Below are positions 1-6,795 of a stretch of DNA of 12,416 bases, piece by piece. This DNA comes from Chloroflexota bacterium (GTDB taxonomy: Bacteria; Chloroflexota; Dehalococcoidia; Lucifugimonadales; UBA3495). The notes below the pieces were generated by a model. That model was given only the letters and a program-made list of their open reading frames with translations, made no database searches and was not told the origin of the DNA. The stretch lies in NCBI GenBank assembly GCA_022562335.1, contig JADFPM010000052.1:1-12416 (forward strand), in the 5' to 3' direction. The translations under genes and the position numbers were made by a program. Position 1 is the stretch's first letter, and each line of letters begins with the position of its first letter.

Positions 1-78
1 GAGGATAGGATCGAGTAAACGGTGACTCAGGAAAGTCGCGCAGCGGTGCCAAAGGGAGAGTCCGCCGCAGGTCATCCT

Positions 79-1326
79 TTACCCAGAGCCGTTCCGCAAG
101 GCAACCCTCAATCCGATGGTTAATGCAGCCAACGCGAAACTCAAACCTGTAAGCATAAGCATCCCGCCAAGGAAGCCCCCGGTTAAATCTGCGACTACTG
201 CCAGTAGCACTGGTCCGAGCACCCCACCCACCTCTCCGGCCGCAAAGTACAGGCCACTGGCGGACCCTATATGCTGAGTCCCGATTTGGCGAGCATCCAT
301 GAGCGTTAGCATTATGATGGGGGCAGCGGCTCTCCCGGCAGTGCCCAGAATGAGCAACCCCAAGATCAAGAGTGCGCTGGAGGAGGTTGTTAAACACAAC
401 ACAGCGACCCCCGAGGCCAGGAAGGTGCCCACCAGGATCGGTGTGCGGCGACTGCCCTTGGCCATATAGGGGATGGTCAGGGTGGCCCCAATCCCGACCA
501 CGATGGGCAGCGCGGCCCAATATCCAGCCTCCGAGGCAGTCATGCCACCAGACCGGAGGATCTCGGGCAACCAGTCATTCAACCCGTGTCTAAAGAGAAA
601 GGAGCCTGTGCTCAGGATTAAGATTATCTGCACTACACGAATCCGCAGCAGCGAGGGCAACACCCTCAACCCAGATGCAGCGTACGCGTGGGGATCTAGT
701 GCAGTCTCGGTCGATTGGCGCACATCTCTAGCCAGCAACCACCAAATAAGCGCCACCAATATTGCAACGCCTGCATAGGTGCCGAGGGTAAGACGCCAGC
801 TCAATCCGTACAGGGGCATCAGCAAACTGTTTGCGGTCGCCAGGGCAATGATGCGCCCGACGGGTGGTGCAGTCATGTAGATGCCCATCGCCGTACCACG
901 ATCTCGTTGGTCGAACCAAACGCTTATGAGTTTTGGCGCACCGATGGAGATAAAAGGGGCACCAAGCCCGAAGATGGCCACGGCCATGAAAAGGGTCGCA
1001 TAGCCGGTAGCGACGGCTCTCAATAGCCCGGAGAGCGAAATTAGGATTATGCCCACGGACACGCAACTGCGTAACCCGAAGCGGTCTAACAATGCTCCAG
1101 CGGGGAGCGACGTTGCGATGAACACTAGTGGCCACGCCGCTAAGATGGTCCCCATGGCCGACCTGCTCAGGCTGAACTCCTCGCTCATGGAGCCAATGAG
1201 CGGTGGCATAGCCCCTGAAATCAGTCCGAAGCAGCTGTAGGCGAGCCAAATGCCCGCCAGCATTACCCACCGATATCTCCGCTGGGATGGTTCAACTTCA
1301 TAAGTAATGTGAGAGACAGGGTCCAT
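79..1326 (-). CDS. MFS transporter, 12 membrane helices
   Basis: An inner-membrane secondary carrier of the major facilitator superfamily, about 415 residues, the usual size. Twelve hydrophobic segments can be read, the first at about residues 20-42 and the last ending just before the C-terminal basic tail. The loop between helices 2 and 3 carries the family motif A as GALLDRFGLR (residues 77-86). The overall pattern recalls the CynX/NimT and anion-porter branches, but the substrate cannot be read from sequence. I chose the ATG at 1326 because it leaves about 20 cytosolic residues before helix 1. An in-frame GTG at 1383 would add 19 residues, and neither start has a convincing Shine-Dalgarno sequence. 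The gene lies 797 bp downstream of the CoA-transferase pair on the same strand, so it is probably a separate transcription unit. Family assignment is firm; start and substrate are not. Confidence 0.9.
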   Translation of the reverse strand: MDPVSHITYEVEPSQRRYRWVMLAGIWLAYSCFGLISGAMPPLIGSMSEEFSLSRSAMGTILAAWPLVFIATSLPAGALLDRFGLRSCVSVGIILISLSGLLRAVATGYATLFMAVAIFGLGAPFISIGAPKLISVWFDQRDRGTAMGIYMTAPPVGRIIALATANSLLMPLYGLSWRLTLGTYAGVAILVALIWWLLARDVRQSTETALDPHAYAASGLRVLPSLLRIRVVQIILILSTGSFLFRHGLNDWLPEILRSGGMTASEAGYWAALPIVVGIGATLTIPYMAKGSRRTPILVGTFLASGVAVLCLTTSSSALLILGLLILGTAGRAAAPIIMLTLMDARQIGTQHIGSASGLYFAAGEVGGVLGPVLLAVVADLTGGFLGGMLMLTGLSFALAALTIGLRVALRNGSG

Positions 1327-1426
1327 CCTGTTGCCTGTTGGGGTGCGACCCAGACTCGGCCCCAATATCGGCTCCGAATGCACCTAATACAAATGGTTGC
1401 CATGACTCTTAGGCAGATTGACGTCA

Positions 1427-1454
1427 CCGATATCGACCAGTTCCCTCCGATATC
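1427..1454 (-). repeat. CCGATATC direct repeat upstream of the MFS gene
   Basis: The octamer CCGATATC occurs at 1427-1434 and again at 1447-1454, exactly 20 bp apart, about two helical turns. On the minus strand both read GATATCGG. The pair lies 100-130 bp upstream of the ATG at 1326, where an operator could sit. A third copy at 1270-1277 is inside the MFS coding region in the same orientation. A regulatory role is only inferred. Confidence 0.35.
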
Positions 1455-1765
1455 AGAAGTTTTCAACCTTAGGCATCTGATTGGGGTCTCTCAAGAGGTC
1501 TCGACCCAACTTGCCCCGACGGTATACAAGGCCTGAGGCCCCGTCTCAAGGTCAGCCGCAGCACCTGCTACCACGCTGCCGCGCGGCGTCAGGACCACGG
1601 TTTCGCGAGGCCGGTGGCCCGATGGGTTCGTTAAGCATCGCGTAGCGGACATCCAGCGGCAACGGACCGGCCGGTTCCGGCGGCCACCTCAGACCCAGCC
1701 GGGTTTGGAGGGTGGGACACCTGCCTCCAGTAAGAGCTGGACCGGCCACCGCTTCTATATCTTTA

Positions 1766-1795
1766 ATTATAATACTAAGACCCATTCATTATCAA
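1766..1795 (-). promoter_or_regulatory. Candidate sigma70-type promoter
   Basis: On the minus strand, TTGATA (1795-1790) is followed after 18 bp by a perfect TATAAT (1771-1766), inside a local AT-rich island. The expected transcription start is near 1758, pointing toward the MFS gene and implying a leader of about 430 nt to the ATG at 1326. A TATAAT also occurs on the plus strand at 1768-1773 but lacks a -35 element. AT-rich DNA can produce such matches by chance. Confidence 0.45.
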
Positions 1796-1978
1796 GTTTT
1801 ATGATATTAATCGACGCCCGGGTCTAACCAAGCGTGTCTCTACCATCACCGCCAAAATTCGAGCCATCGACGCTGGCATAGCTGGTTGCAAGTCAGATTG
1901 CCGGTCATGGCGGGACCGTAGAGGCTATTGGTGACCGGGACCACACCCTAGAACGGACATCAACGGGCACAGCAACCT

Positions 1979-1997
1979 GCTTGCTCCCAGAGCAAGC
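1979..1997. other. Perfect 8-bp hairpin downstream of CoA-transferase
   Basis: GCTTGCTC (1979-1986) and GAGCAAGC (1990-1997) form a perfect stem around a 3-nt loop. It lies about 127 nt past the stop codon of the last CoA-transferase gene. No run of T follows it on the minus strand, so it does not fit an intrinsic terminator well. It may instead stabilise the 3' end of the transcript. Confidence 0.35.
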
Positions 1998-2123
1998 CAT
2001 GGCTGGGGACACGGCGCAACGATCAGACCTGTTCTGGTTGGCCGGCTTGATCGCCGTGATCTGGCGGAGTTTGTCCAGCCGATCGCAGGTATTTCTGTAC
2101 CGAGTGTTTACCTCGTGTTTACC

Positions 2124-3296
2124 TCAATAGATGACCTGCTCTTTCACCAACTTTTCAACCTCGGGCGCAGACAGGCCCAGAAGCTCCGAGAAGACGTAAG
2201 AGTTGTGTTGGCCACGCAGGGGAGCGGGGAACATATTTAAGTCCGCCGTCCCATCGAACCGCCATGGAACACCGGGCAATTCCCTGTTGGTCCCATCCTG
2301 ATCTTGGAAAGTATGGAAAAAACCCCGGTCCCGGAGATGGGGATTTGTCCAAATCTGGTCCACGCCCATGGTTGGACCGGCAGGCACTCCCGCTTCTTGG
2401 AGGCTCTCTGCCAGTTCTTGTGAGTCGTAATCCATAGTGGACTCGGCAATGACTTGGTCCAACTCCTCCCGATGTCGCCAGCGGCCCCTGGCATCGGAGA
2501 ACCGAGGGTCTTCCAATAGACCGTCGCGCCCCAGGGTTCGGCAAAGGCTGGCCCATTGATCTTCGTTAGCTACGGCGATGCCGATCCACTGGTCGTGGCC
2601 ACGGCACGGATAGTTGCCGTGAGGAACGTGGCGTTTGTGCCCGTTGCCCAGCGGTTGCTGGACGCGCCCGTTCATGGAGTAGTCCATGATGGTTTCAGGA
2701 AGGAGCATTGTTGTCGCCTCAGCCATGGACAGATCGATGTACTGTCCCTCGCCTTGCTGCCATTTGCGGTGCAACGCGGCATTGATCAGAAACACTTCCA
2801 GCATCCCGACCACCGGGTCGGTCCAGATTCCTCCAATCACCGGACTCTGGCCCGGATAACCTTGCAGAGAGCTCCATCCGGTGTAGCATTGGATCAGGGT
2901 GCCGTAGGCGACCTGTTTCATGTCGGGGCCGGAGTGCCCCAGGCCCGCGGAGGAGAGCATGATAATGTCCGGTTTGACCTGCCTCAACTCTTGGTAGCCC
3001 AGCCCCAGCCGTTCGATCACACCGCAGGCGAAATTCTCCATCACCACGTCGCTCAAACCAGCTAGCCGTTTGGCCAAGGCTACCCCTTTGGGATGGGCCA
3101 GATTCAAGGTAACGCTTTTCTTCGATTGGTTGATGAAGTGGTTGATGGCCTGTTCCCGGTAAGGGTCTGGCCGCTTGTTGCTTTCGATGCGTATGACCTC
3201 GGCGCCCATCAACCCCAGGTAACGGTTGCAGGTGGGCCCAGCGATCTGCCAGCTTAGGTCGGTGATCCTTACTCCATGCAGTGGTAGTTCGCTCAT
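2124..3296 (-). CDS. Family III CoA-transferase (CaiB/BaiF), second of a pair
   Basis: A cytosolic enzyme of 390 residues, typical for family III CoA-transferases, which move CoA from an acyl-CoA donor to a carboxylic acid through an aspartyl-CoA intermediate. Visible family marks are the N-terminal Rossmann-like start (ITDLSWQIAGP, residues 11-21), the GAEVIRIE strand (31-38), KKSVTLNL (59-66) and the probable catalytic Asp160 in GGIWTDPVVG. The C-terminal half has the usual LGQHN-like motif as LRGQHN. The frame stays open a further 125 codons upstream, but that stretch overlaps the preceding gene and is composition-driven. The ATG at 3296 is preceded by AAGGGG and matches the family N-terminus. 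It starts 26 nt after the stop of the other CoA-transferase, so the two are surely co-transcribed. Substrates are unknown. Confidence 0.92.
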   Translation of the reverse strand: MSELPLHGVRITDLSWQIAGPTCNRYLGLMGAEVIRIESNKRPDPYREQAINHFINQSKKSVTLNLAHPKGVALAKRLAGLSDVVMENFACGVIERLGLGYQELRQVKPDIIMLSSAGLGHSGPDMKQVAYGTLIQCYTGWSSLQGYPGQSPVIGGIWTDPVVGMLEVFLINAALHRKWQQGEGQYIDLSMAEATTMLLPETIMDYSMNGRVQQPLGNGHKRHVPHGNYPCRGHDQWIGIAVANEDQWASLCRTLGRDGLLEDPRFSDARGRWRHREELDQVIAESTMDYDSQELAESLQEAGVPAGPTMGVDQIWTNPHLRDRGFFHTFQDQDGTNRELPGVPWRFDGTADLNMFPAPLRGQHNSYVFSELLGLSAPEVEKLVKEQVIY

Positions 3297-3322
3297 GTGT
3301 GGTAGGCCCCTTTTGATCGGAG

Positions 3323-4543
3323 TTAGAGTACACCGGAGTCCCGTAGAGCATCCATGTCCTGCGGGCTCAAACCCAGCCCGCCGCCGCCCAGGATACAACG
3401 GTTGTGCTGGCCCAACAGCGGCGCTGGCAACAACTCCAGTTGTTTCCCGGAGGCCAGCTTGGCCGGGAACCCGGGATAGCGTAGGCGCCCGGCCACAGGA
3501 TGGTCCACGTCGACAAAGAACTCCCGCGCCTGAAACTGGGGTGAGTCGAACAGGTCGGCGGCCGTGTTCATCGGGAAAGAGGGAACGTGATGCGCTTGAG
3601 CCCTGCGGTACACCTCCTCTTTCTTGAACCCCGAAGTCCAGTTGGCCAGCAGGGGTTCCAGATCGGCCCAATTGGCCAGACGGGATTTCGGAGTGGCGAA
3701 TTTGGGGTCATCGGCCCAGCTAGGGTCGCCCATCATGGTAACGAAATGCTCCCATTGGTCTTGCTGGCGGGGCGAAACGCCGACGTAGCCGTCCCGGCAT
3801 GGCAGCAGTGCCAACAGGGACTGGCGGACGGGCTCGTCCCGCTGAACGCCCCTAGTAAGCTCCCCTAGGGCAAACTGGGCCAGGGTGGTTTGTGGTAGTA
3901 AGGCCAGAGCCTCCATACCAGAAACGTCCACATGACATCCGACGCCGGTGAGCCGCCGCTGGTTCAAGGCCAACAGGGCTGCCGTGGCGCCGGCCAGGGC
4001 GGCGACGAATTCGGCTTGGTCGGCGGCTAACTGCAGCGGCGGTTGGGTTTCCAAGTCCTTTACCGGCCCCGGGTGTTCCCGGGAATGGCCTGCAACGTTG
4101 CATAGAATAAGATTGTTGGCTTGGTAGTTGGCCCAGGGGCCGGTCTGCCCAAAGGGCGTGATAGAAACGAGGATTAGCTCCGCATTTCGGGCGTGAAGTT
4201 CGGAGAATCCCAGACCGATATCCGGCAAAAAGGACGGGGCAAAGTTTTCAACCAGAAGATCGGCTCCCTCAACCAGTTGCATCAGGAGTTCGCGCCCGCG
4301 CGGGGTATCCAGGTTCAGCGTCACTCCCAGCTTATTGGTGTTTAGGGCTAGGAAGATACCGCTTTTCTCGGCATCGGGCACATCGCCAGGGAAGGGCCCG
4401 ATGCCACGGGCCTCGTCGCCGTCCACCGGCTCGACCTTCACCACTCTGGCGCCCAGGTCGGCGAATAGCTTGGCGCAGAACGGCGCGCTAATGCCCTGCC
4501 CCAGATCCAAAACTTTGAGTCCGTCGAGAAGGTCCAGCGCCAT
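3323..4543 (-). CDS. Family III CoA-transferase (CaiB/BaiF), first of a pair
   Basis: A 406-residue cytosolic protein of the CaiB/BaiF, formyl-CoA transferase-like family. It begins with DGLKVLDLGQGISAPFCAKL (residues 7-26), then GARVVKVEPVDGDEAR (31-46) and the TNKLGVTLNLDTPRG segment (69-83). The probable catalytic residue is Asp175 in LAADQAEF, at the place of Asp169 in formyl-CoA transferase. The C-terminus carries LLGQHN, typical of the family. The gene product is clearly diverged from its downstream neighbour, so the pair is not a recent duplication. Adjacent family III genes are known to form heteromers in succinyl-CoA:(S)-malate (SmtAB) and benzylsuccinate (BbsEF) CoA-transferases; that this pair does so is inference. 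The start ATG follows a weak GGGGTGA and sits four nucleotides after the stop of a tiny ORF. Confidence 0.92.
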   Translation of the reverse strand: MALDLLDGLKVLDLGQGISAPFCAKLFADLGARVVKVEPVDGDEARGIGPFPGDVPDAEKSGIFLALNTNKLGVTLNLDTPRGRELLMQLVEGADLLVENFAPSFLPDIGLGFSELHARNAELILVSITPFGQTGPWANYQANNLILCNVAGHSREHPGPVKDLETQPPLQLAADQAEFVAALAGATAALLALNQRRLTGVGCHVDVSGMEALALLPQTTLAQFALGELTRGVQRDEPVRQSLLALLPCRDGYVGVSPRQQDQWEHFVTMMGDPSWADDPKFATPKSRLANWADLEPLLANWTSGFKKEEVYRRAQAHHVPSFPMNTAADLFDSPQFQAREFFVDVDHPVAGRLRYPGFPAKLASGKQLELLPAPLLGQHNRCILGGGGLGLSPQDMDALRDSGVL

Positions 4544-4856
4544 TGGTCACCCCGCTATCTGATGGGCTTTGTCTACAGGTCCACCCCCGGCTTCGCCCCC
4601 AGGCTTATCAAAACCGCAACAGCCGATCATGGGCGGCTCCAGCCGAGTTTAACCGAAGAGGCCACCAGTACCTTGGCCGGATAGGGGTACAATTGGTCAC
4701 CGGGAGACGTCGCGGTCATTCTTGGCAAGGCGGTCACCAGGAACCGAACCTGGCCTAAGGCGGGGTTCGCCGAGGGAAAGCCCTGCCCACCCGGGCAAAT
4801 CAGCCACCCATGGAGAAGACTTGCCAGAGGTGCTTGACCGGTGCCGTCGGGCAACC
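4544..4856. other. Intergenic gap between hotdog and CoA-transferase genes
   Basis: A 313-bp gap within an otherwise compact gene cluster. No recognisable protein is encoded apart from a possible 27-residue ORF at its downstream end. Small dyads are present: TGCCC/GGGCA (4784-4788 with 4793-4797) and CCAGG/CCTGG with a 7-nt loop (4737-4753). On the minus strand GGTGACCAAT occurs twice, just before the CoA-transferase start and about 150 nt upstream near 4700. No hairpin followed by T residues was seen, so read-through from the hotdog genes is possible. Confidence 0.5.
4547..4630 (-). CDS. Possible 27-residue small ORF ahead of CoA-transferase
   Basis: An ATG at 4630 is preceded by GGAG with a 6-nt spacer and opens a 27-codon frame ending in TGA four nucleotides before the CoA-transferase ATG. 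The product would be Gly-rich, with a Cys-Cys pair at residues 4-5, and matches nothing I know. The spacing to the next gene would suit translational coupling. With no conservation data this could equally be chance. Confidence 0.22.
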   Translation of the reverse strand: MIGCCGFDKPGGEAGGGPVDKAHQIAG

Positions 4857-5282
4857 CTATGGGACTATGGCGGTGGCAGATCCAACGGCAGTTTTGTCCT
4901 GGTCCTGGTTTTCGCAATAGACGTCTACGCTCACCAGTGTCCCGTTGTCCACCTGCTCCTGACGGGTGACCGTCCCGTGCACCGTGATAGTGTCGCCATC
5001 CCTGACTGGCCGCAGGAACTTGAGATTCAGCGTCCCGCTGTGGTTGTAAACCTCGGGGCCGAAAAACCTGCGGAGACTCTCGGCGGCGAAGGCCAGAGAC
5101 ATCCGGCCGGAAGCGATGGGGAAGGCCGTCCCCAGCTTTTCCAGGGCCACCTCCGGGTTGTTATGGAAGTTCTGCCGGTCCTCGTCTAGACCACAGGACT
5201 CGAATTGGTTGATCCTCTCCTGGATGACGTTTTTGGTGAGGAGAGGCATTTCTTGGTTGATTTCTACCTTTAGTGTTGCCAT
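4857..5282 (-). CDS. MaoC-like hotdog hydratase, catalytic subunit
   Basis: A 141-residue single-hotdog protein resembling (R)-specific enoyl-CoA hydratases. The segment PIASGRMSLAFAAESL (about residues 55-70) matches the central helix region of MaoC domains, and FLRPVRDGDTITVHGTV (about 89-105) matches the typical strand and turn. Asp35 and His40 keep the five-residue spacing of the catalytic Asp/His dyad in PhaJ (DxNPLH there, DRQNFH here), although the intervening Asn-Pro is changed. The start overlaps the preceding hotdog gene by 13 nt, pointing to translational coupling and a two-subunit enzyme. The likely reaction is reversible hydration of a 2-enoyl-CoA. A 3-hydroxyacyl-CoA or methylfumaryl/mesaconyl-type substrate is possible, but the sequence does not decide. 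Confidence 0.82.
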   Translation of the reverse strand: MATLKVEINQEMPLLTKNVIQERINQFESCGLDEDRQNFHNNPEVALEKLGTAFPIASGRMSLAFAAESLRRFFGPEVYNHSGTLNLKFLRPVRDGDTITVHGTVTRQEQVDNGTLVSVDVYCENQDQDKTAVGSATAIVP

Positions 5283-5689
5283 TTCTTTCCCACTTCGTCA
5301 GGTTTTCTCATCGTGTAAGTGCGCATCTTTTCCAGTAGCCGCCCGTCTTCATCGATGGCGGTGGCTTCGCAGACCAAATAGGGCTTGTCCCTACGCCAAT
5401 ACTTATCCACAATCCGGCAGGTGACTTTGATCGTTTTGCCGGGAATAGGCGGGGCGTGGAACTCCACTTCGCTCCCAGCGTTGACTCCACCGGTTTCGTC
5501 TTCGTACACCATGTTGAAGGCAGCGGCGTCGTGTTTGATTGCAATGGTGGGAAAAGCCGCTTCGGGGTCTTCGACAGATTCTCGAAATCGGTCCAGCACA
5601 TCCTGACTCAAGACGTACTCGAACGAACCCAGTTCTTCGCCGATCTCGGCCTTTTCGTAGTCAAACCGCTTTAGCCGTGATTGAGTCAT
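5270..5689 (-). CDS. MaoC N-terminal-like hotdog protein, probable non-catalytic subunit
   Basis: A 139-residue protein resembling the N-terminal (FAS1-type) half of double-hotdog dehydratases. The stretch HAPPIPGKTIKVTCRIVD (about residues 78-95) and the following strands match the characteristic pattern of a polar PxPGxxxxV turn followed by a long strand. I see no Asp-x-Asn-Pro-x-His active-site motif, so it probably supplies the substrate tunnel or scaffold while its neighbour supplies catalysis, as in heterodimeric HadAB-type hydratases. The ATG at 5689 has an exceptionally strong Shine-Dalgarno, AAGGAGGTG at 5705-5697. The frame overlaps the catalytic partner by 13 nt. It lies 107 nt after the last transporter gene, with a tiny leader ORF in between. 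The heterodimer is inferred from gene order and fold. Confidence 0.78.
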   Translation of the reverse strand: MTQSRLKRFDYEKAEIGEELGSFEYVLSQDVLDRFRESVEDPEAAFPTIAIKHDAAAFNMVYEDETGGVNAGSEVEFHAPPIPGKTIKVTCRIVDKYWRRDKPYLVCEATAIDEDGRLLEKMRTYTMRKPDEVGKKWQH

Positions 5690-5708
5690 AGGGTTACACC
5701 TCCTTCCA

Positions 5709-5735
5709 TCAAAATTCCGCTCCGCCTGTACCCAT
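5709..5735 (-). CDS. Eight-codon leader ORF with ideal ribosome-binding site
   Basis: AAGGAGG (5749-5743), a 7-nt spacer and ATG (5735) open the frame for MGTGGAEF, ended by TGA at 5711-5709. Four bases later begins a second AAGGAGG (5705-5699), which serves the hotdog gene. The arrangement suits a ribosome that terminates on top of the next start signal, giving coupling or attenuation. It could also be a duplicated Shine-Dalgarno with no function. The peptide has no run of a single regulatory amino acid. Confidence 0.4.
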   Translation of the reverse strand: MGTGGAEF

Positions 5736-5769
5736 GTTCCGGCCTCCTTAGTAAATTTTCCATGGCATC

Positions 5770-5794
5770 AAAATCGGCCGCCGGTGGCAATTTT
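5770..5794 (-). terminator. Weak terminator-like hairpin after the transporter operon
   Basis: Immediately after the stop of the last ATPase gene, minus-strand AAAAT (5794-5790) pairs with ATTTT (5774-5770) around an inner GCC/GGC stem. The 3' arm ends in four T. The stem is interrupted and the T tract is short, so it would be a leaky terminator at best. Partial termination here would uncouple importer and enzyme levels. Confidence 0.3.
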
Positions 5795-5796
5795 AC

Positions 5797-6795
5797 TCAC
5801 AGGTCAGCCAGGTGGCAGGCCACGTGGTGCTCCGGCTGTACCTGACGAAGCTCCGGCATTTGTACCCGGCATTGCTCCATGATGAAGGGGCATCTGGGGT
5901 GAAAGGCGCATCCAGAGGGCGGTGACAGGGGCGACGGCACTTCTCCAGAGATCACCATCTCATCTCGGACGATATCAGGGTGAGAAGGAAGCGCGGCGGA
6001 GATCAAGGCCCTGGTGTAAGGGTGTTTTGGGTTGGTAAACAACTCCCGGGTGGGAGCTTCTTCCACCAGCTTACCTAGATACATCACCCCCACTTGGTGG
6101 CTCATATACCTTACCGTAGCCAGGTTGTGGGCAATGAGCAGATAGCTCATGCCATAGCGTTGCTGCAAGCTCTTAAAGAGGTTCATTATCTGGGCCCGAA
6201 TTGACACATCCAGTGCCGAAACTGGCTCGTCCAGCACGATCACTTGCGGCCTTAGGGCCAAGCTCCTGGCTATGGCTATCCGCTGTCGCTGTCCCCCGCT
6301 GAACTCGTGAGGGTAATAGTCGGCATGGAAGGGGTGGAGGCCCACGTCCTGTAGAAGGGTTTCCAGTTGCTCCTGGGCTTCCTGTTTCGACAGGCGTCGG
6401 TTGGCTAGCAGGGGCTCCATAATAATGGGCCCAACCCGCATTCTGGGATTGAGGGAGCTCCATGGATCTTGGAAGACGGCCTGTACGGAAGTACGGTACT
6501 CCCTTCGGTCCATGTTGTGAGAGTTGGTCAAATCCCGGTTGTTGAACTTGATGACTCCCGAGGTGGGGGTCTCCACCAGCAGCACCATCCGCGCCGTGGT
6601 GGTCTTACCACAACCCGATTCGCCCACCAGGCTGTAAGTTTGGCCCCGGCGAATCTTGAAGGAAATTCCGTCCACCGCTTTGACATTGCCCTTGGCACGG
6701 CCTGTCAGGAAACCCTTGGCCACCGGGAAGTATTTCTTAACCTTCGCGACCTCGATGATCACGTCGGTGGGTCCCGCCATGGCTGTCTGGACCAT
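5797..6795 (-). CDS. Oligopeptide-type ABC importer ATPase (DppF/OppF type)
   Basis: The second ATP-hydrolysing subunit of a peptide/nickel-type (PepT family) importer, acting on the cytosolic face of the membrane. With the ATG at 6795 it has 332 residues. Walker A is GESGCGKT (58-65), the Q-loop glutamine is at 109, the signature is FSGGQ (165-169), Walker B is VIVLDE (185-190) and the switch histidine is His223. The C-terminal oligopeptide-ATPase extension has Cys296, Cys302, Cys309 and Cys327, a spacing that in mycobacterial OppD holds a [4Fe-4S] cluster. The frame opens earlier with a TTG at 6807, but the ATG forms a TGATG overlap with the previous gene and has GGAGG (6806-6802) five nucleotides upstream, so I place the start there. 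Substrate is set by the binding protein. Confidence 0.95.
   Translation of the reverse strand: MVQTAMAGPTDVIIEVAKVKKYFPVAKGFLTGRAKGNVKAVDGISFKIRRGQTYSLVGESGCGKTTTARMVLLVETPTSGVIKFNNRDLTNSHNMDRREYRTSVQAVFQDPWSSLNPRMRVGPIIMEPLLANRRLSKQEAQEQLETLLQDVGLHPFHADYYPHEFSGGQRQRIAIARSLALRPQVIVLDEPVSALDVSIRAQIMNLFKSLQQRYGMSYLLIAHNLATVRYMSHQVGVMYLGKLVEEAPTRELFTNPKHPYTRALISAALPSHPDIVRDEMVISGEVPSPLSPPSGCAFHPRCPFIMEQCRVQMPELRQVQPEHHVACHLADL

Larger units (their letters stand above)
1327..2123. other. Long intergenic region, no recognised gene
   Basis: Nearly 800 bp between the MFS gene and the CoA-transferase pair. I find no protein of recognisable family on either strand. It holds an AT-rich island (about 1757-1815) with a candidate minus-strand promoter, a spaced CCGATATC direct repeat near the MFS gene, a perfect 8-bp-stem hairpin at 1979-1997, and a CCGGTCA/TGACCGG inverted repeat (1901-1907 with 1932-1938). 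A 77-codon minus-strand frame (1785-1552) and a 43-codon plus-strand frame (1999-2130) are open but have no ribosome-binding site or recognisable product. It could be a long 5' leader for the MFS gene or the eroded remains of an older gene. Confidence 0.5.

Noticed and set aside
728..1270. 180-codon minus-strand frame inside the MFS gene
   Set aside because: Shifted frame of the MFS coding sequence; His/Arg-rich shadow with no hydrophobic helices.
1552..1785. 77-codon minus-strand frame in the long gap
   Set aside because: No Shine-Dalgarno, no known family, and its start lies upstream of the predicted transcription start; kept only as a note.
1999..2130. 43-codon plus-strand frame overlapping the CoA-transferase 3' end
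   Set aside because: No ribosome-binding site and no similarity; probably chance.
2556..3065. 169-codon plus-strand open frame opposite the CoA-transferase
   Set aside because: Antisense to a clear gene, no recognisable domain; typical GC-rich shadow frame.
3297..3671. 125-codon upstream extension of the second CoA-transferase frame
   Set aside because: It overlaps the coding region of the other CoA-transferase, is Gly/Arg/Pro-rich without family similarity, and the internal ATG at 3296 gives the normal family start.
4737..4753. tRNA T-arm-like stem (5 bp, 7-nt loop) on the minus strand
   Set aside because: The loop lacks the invariant A58, and no matching acceptor, D-arm or anticodon arm is present at the right distance.
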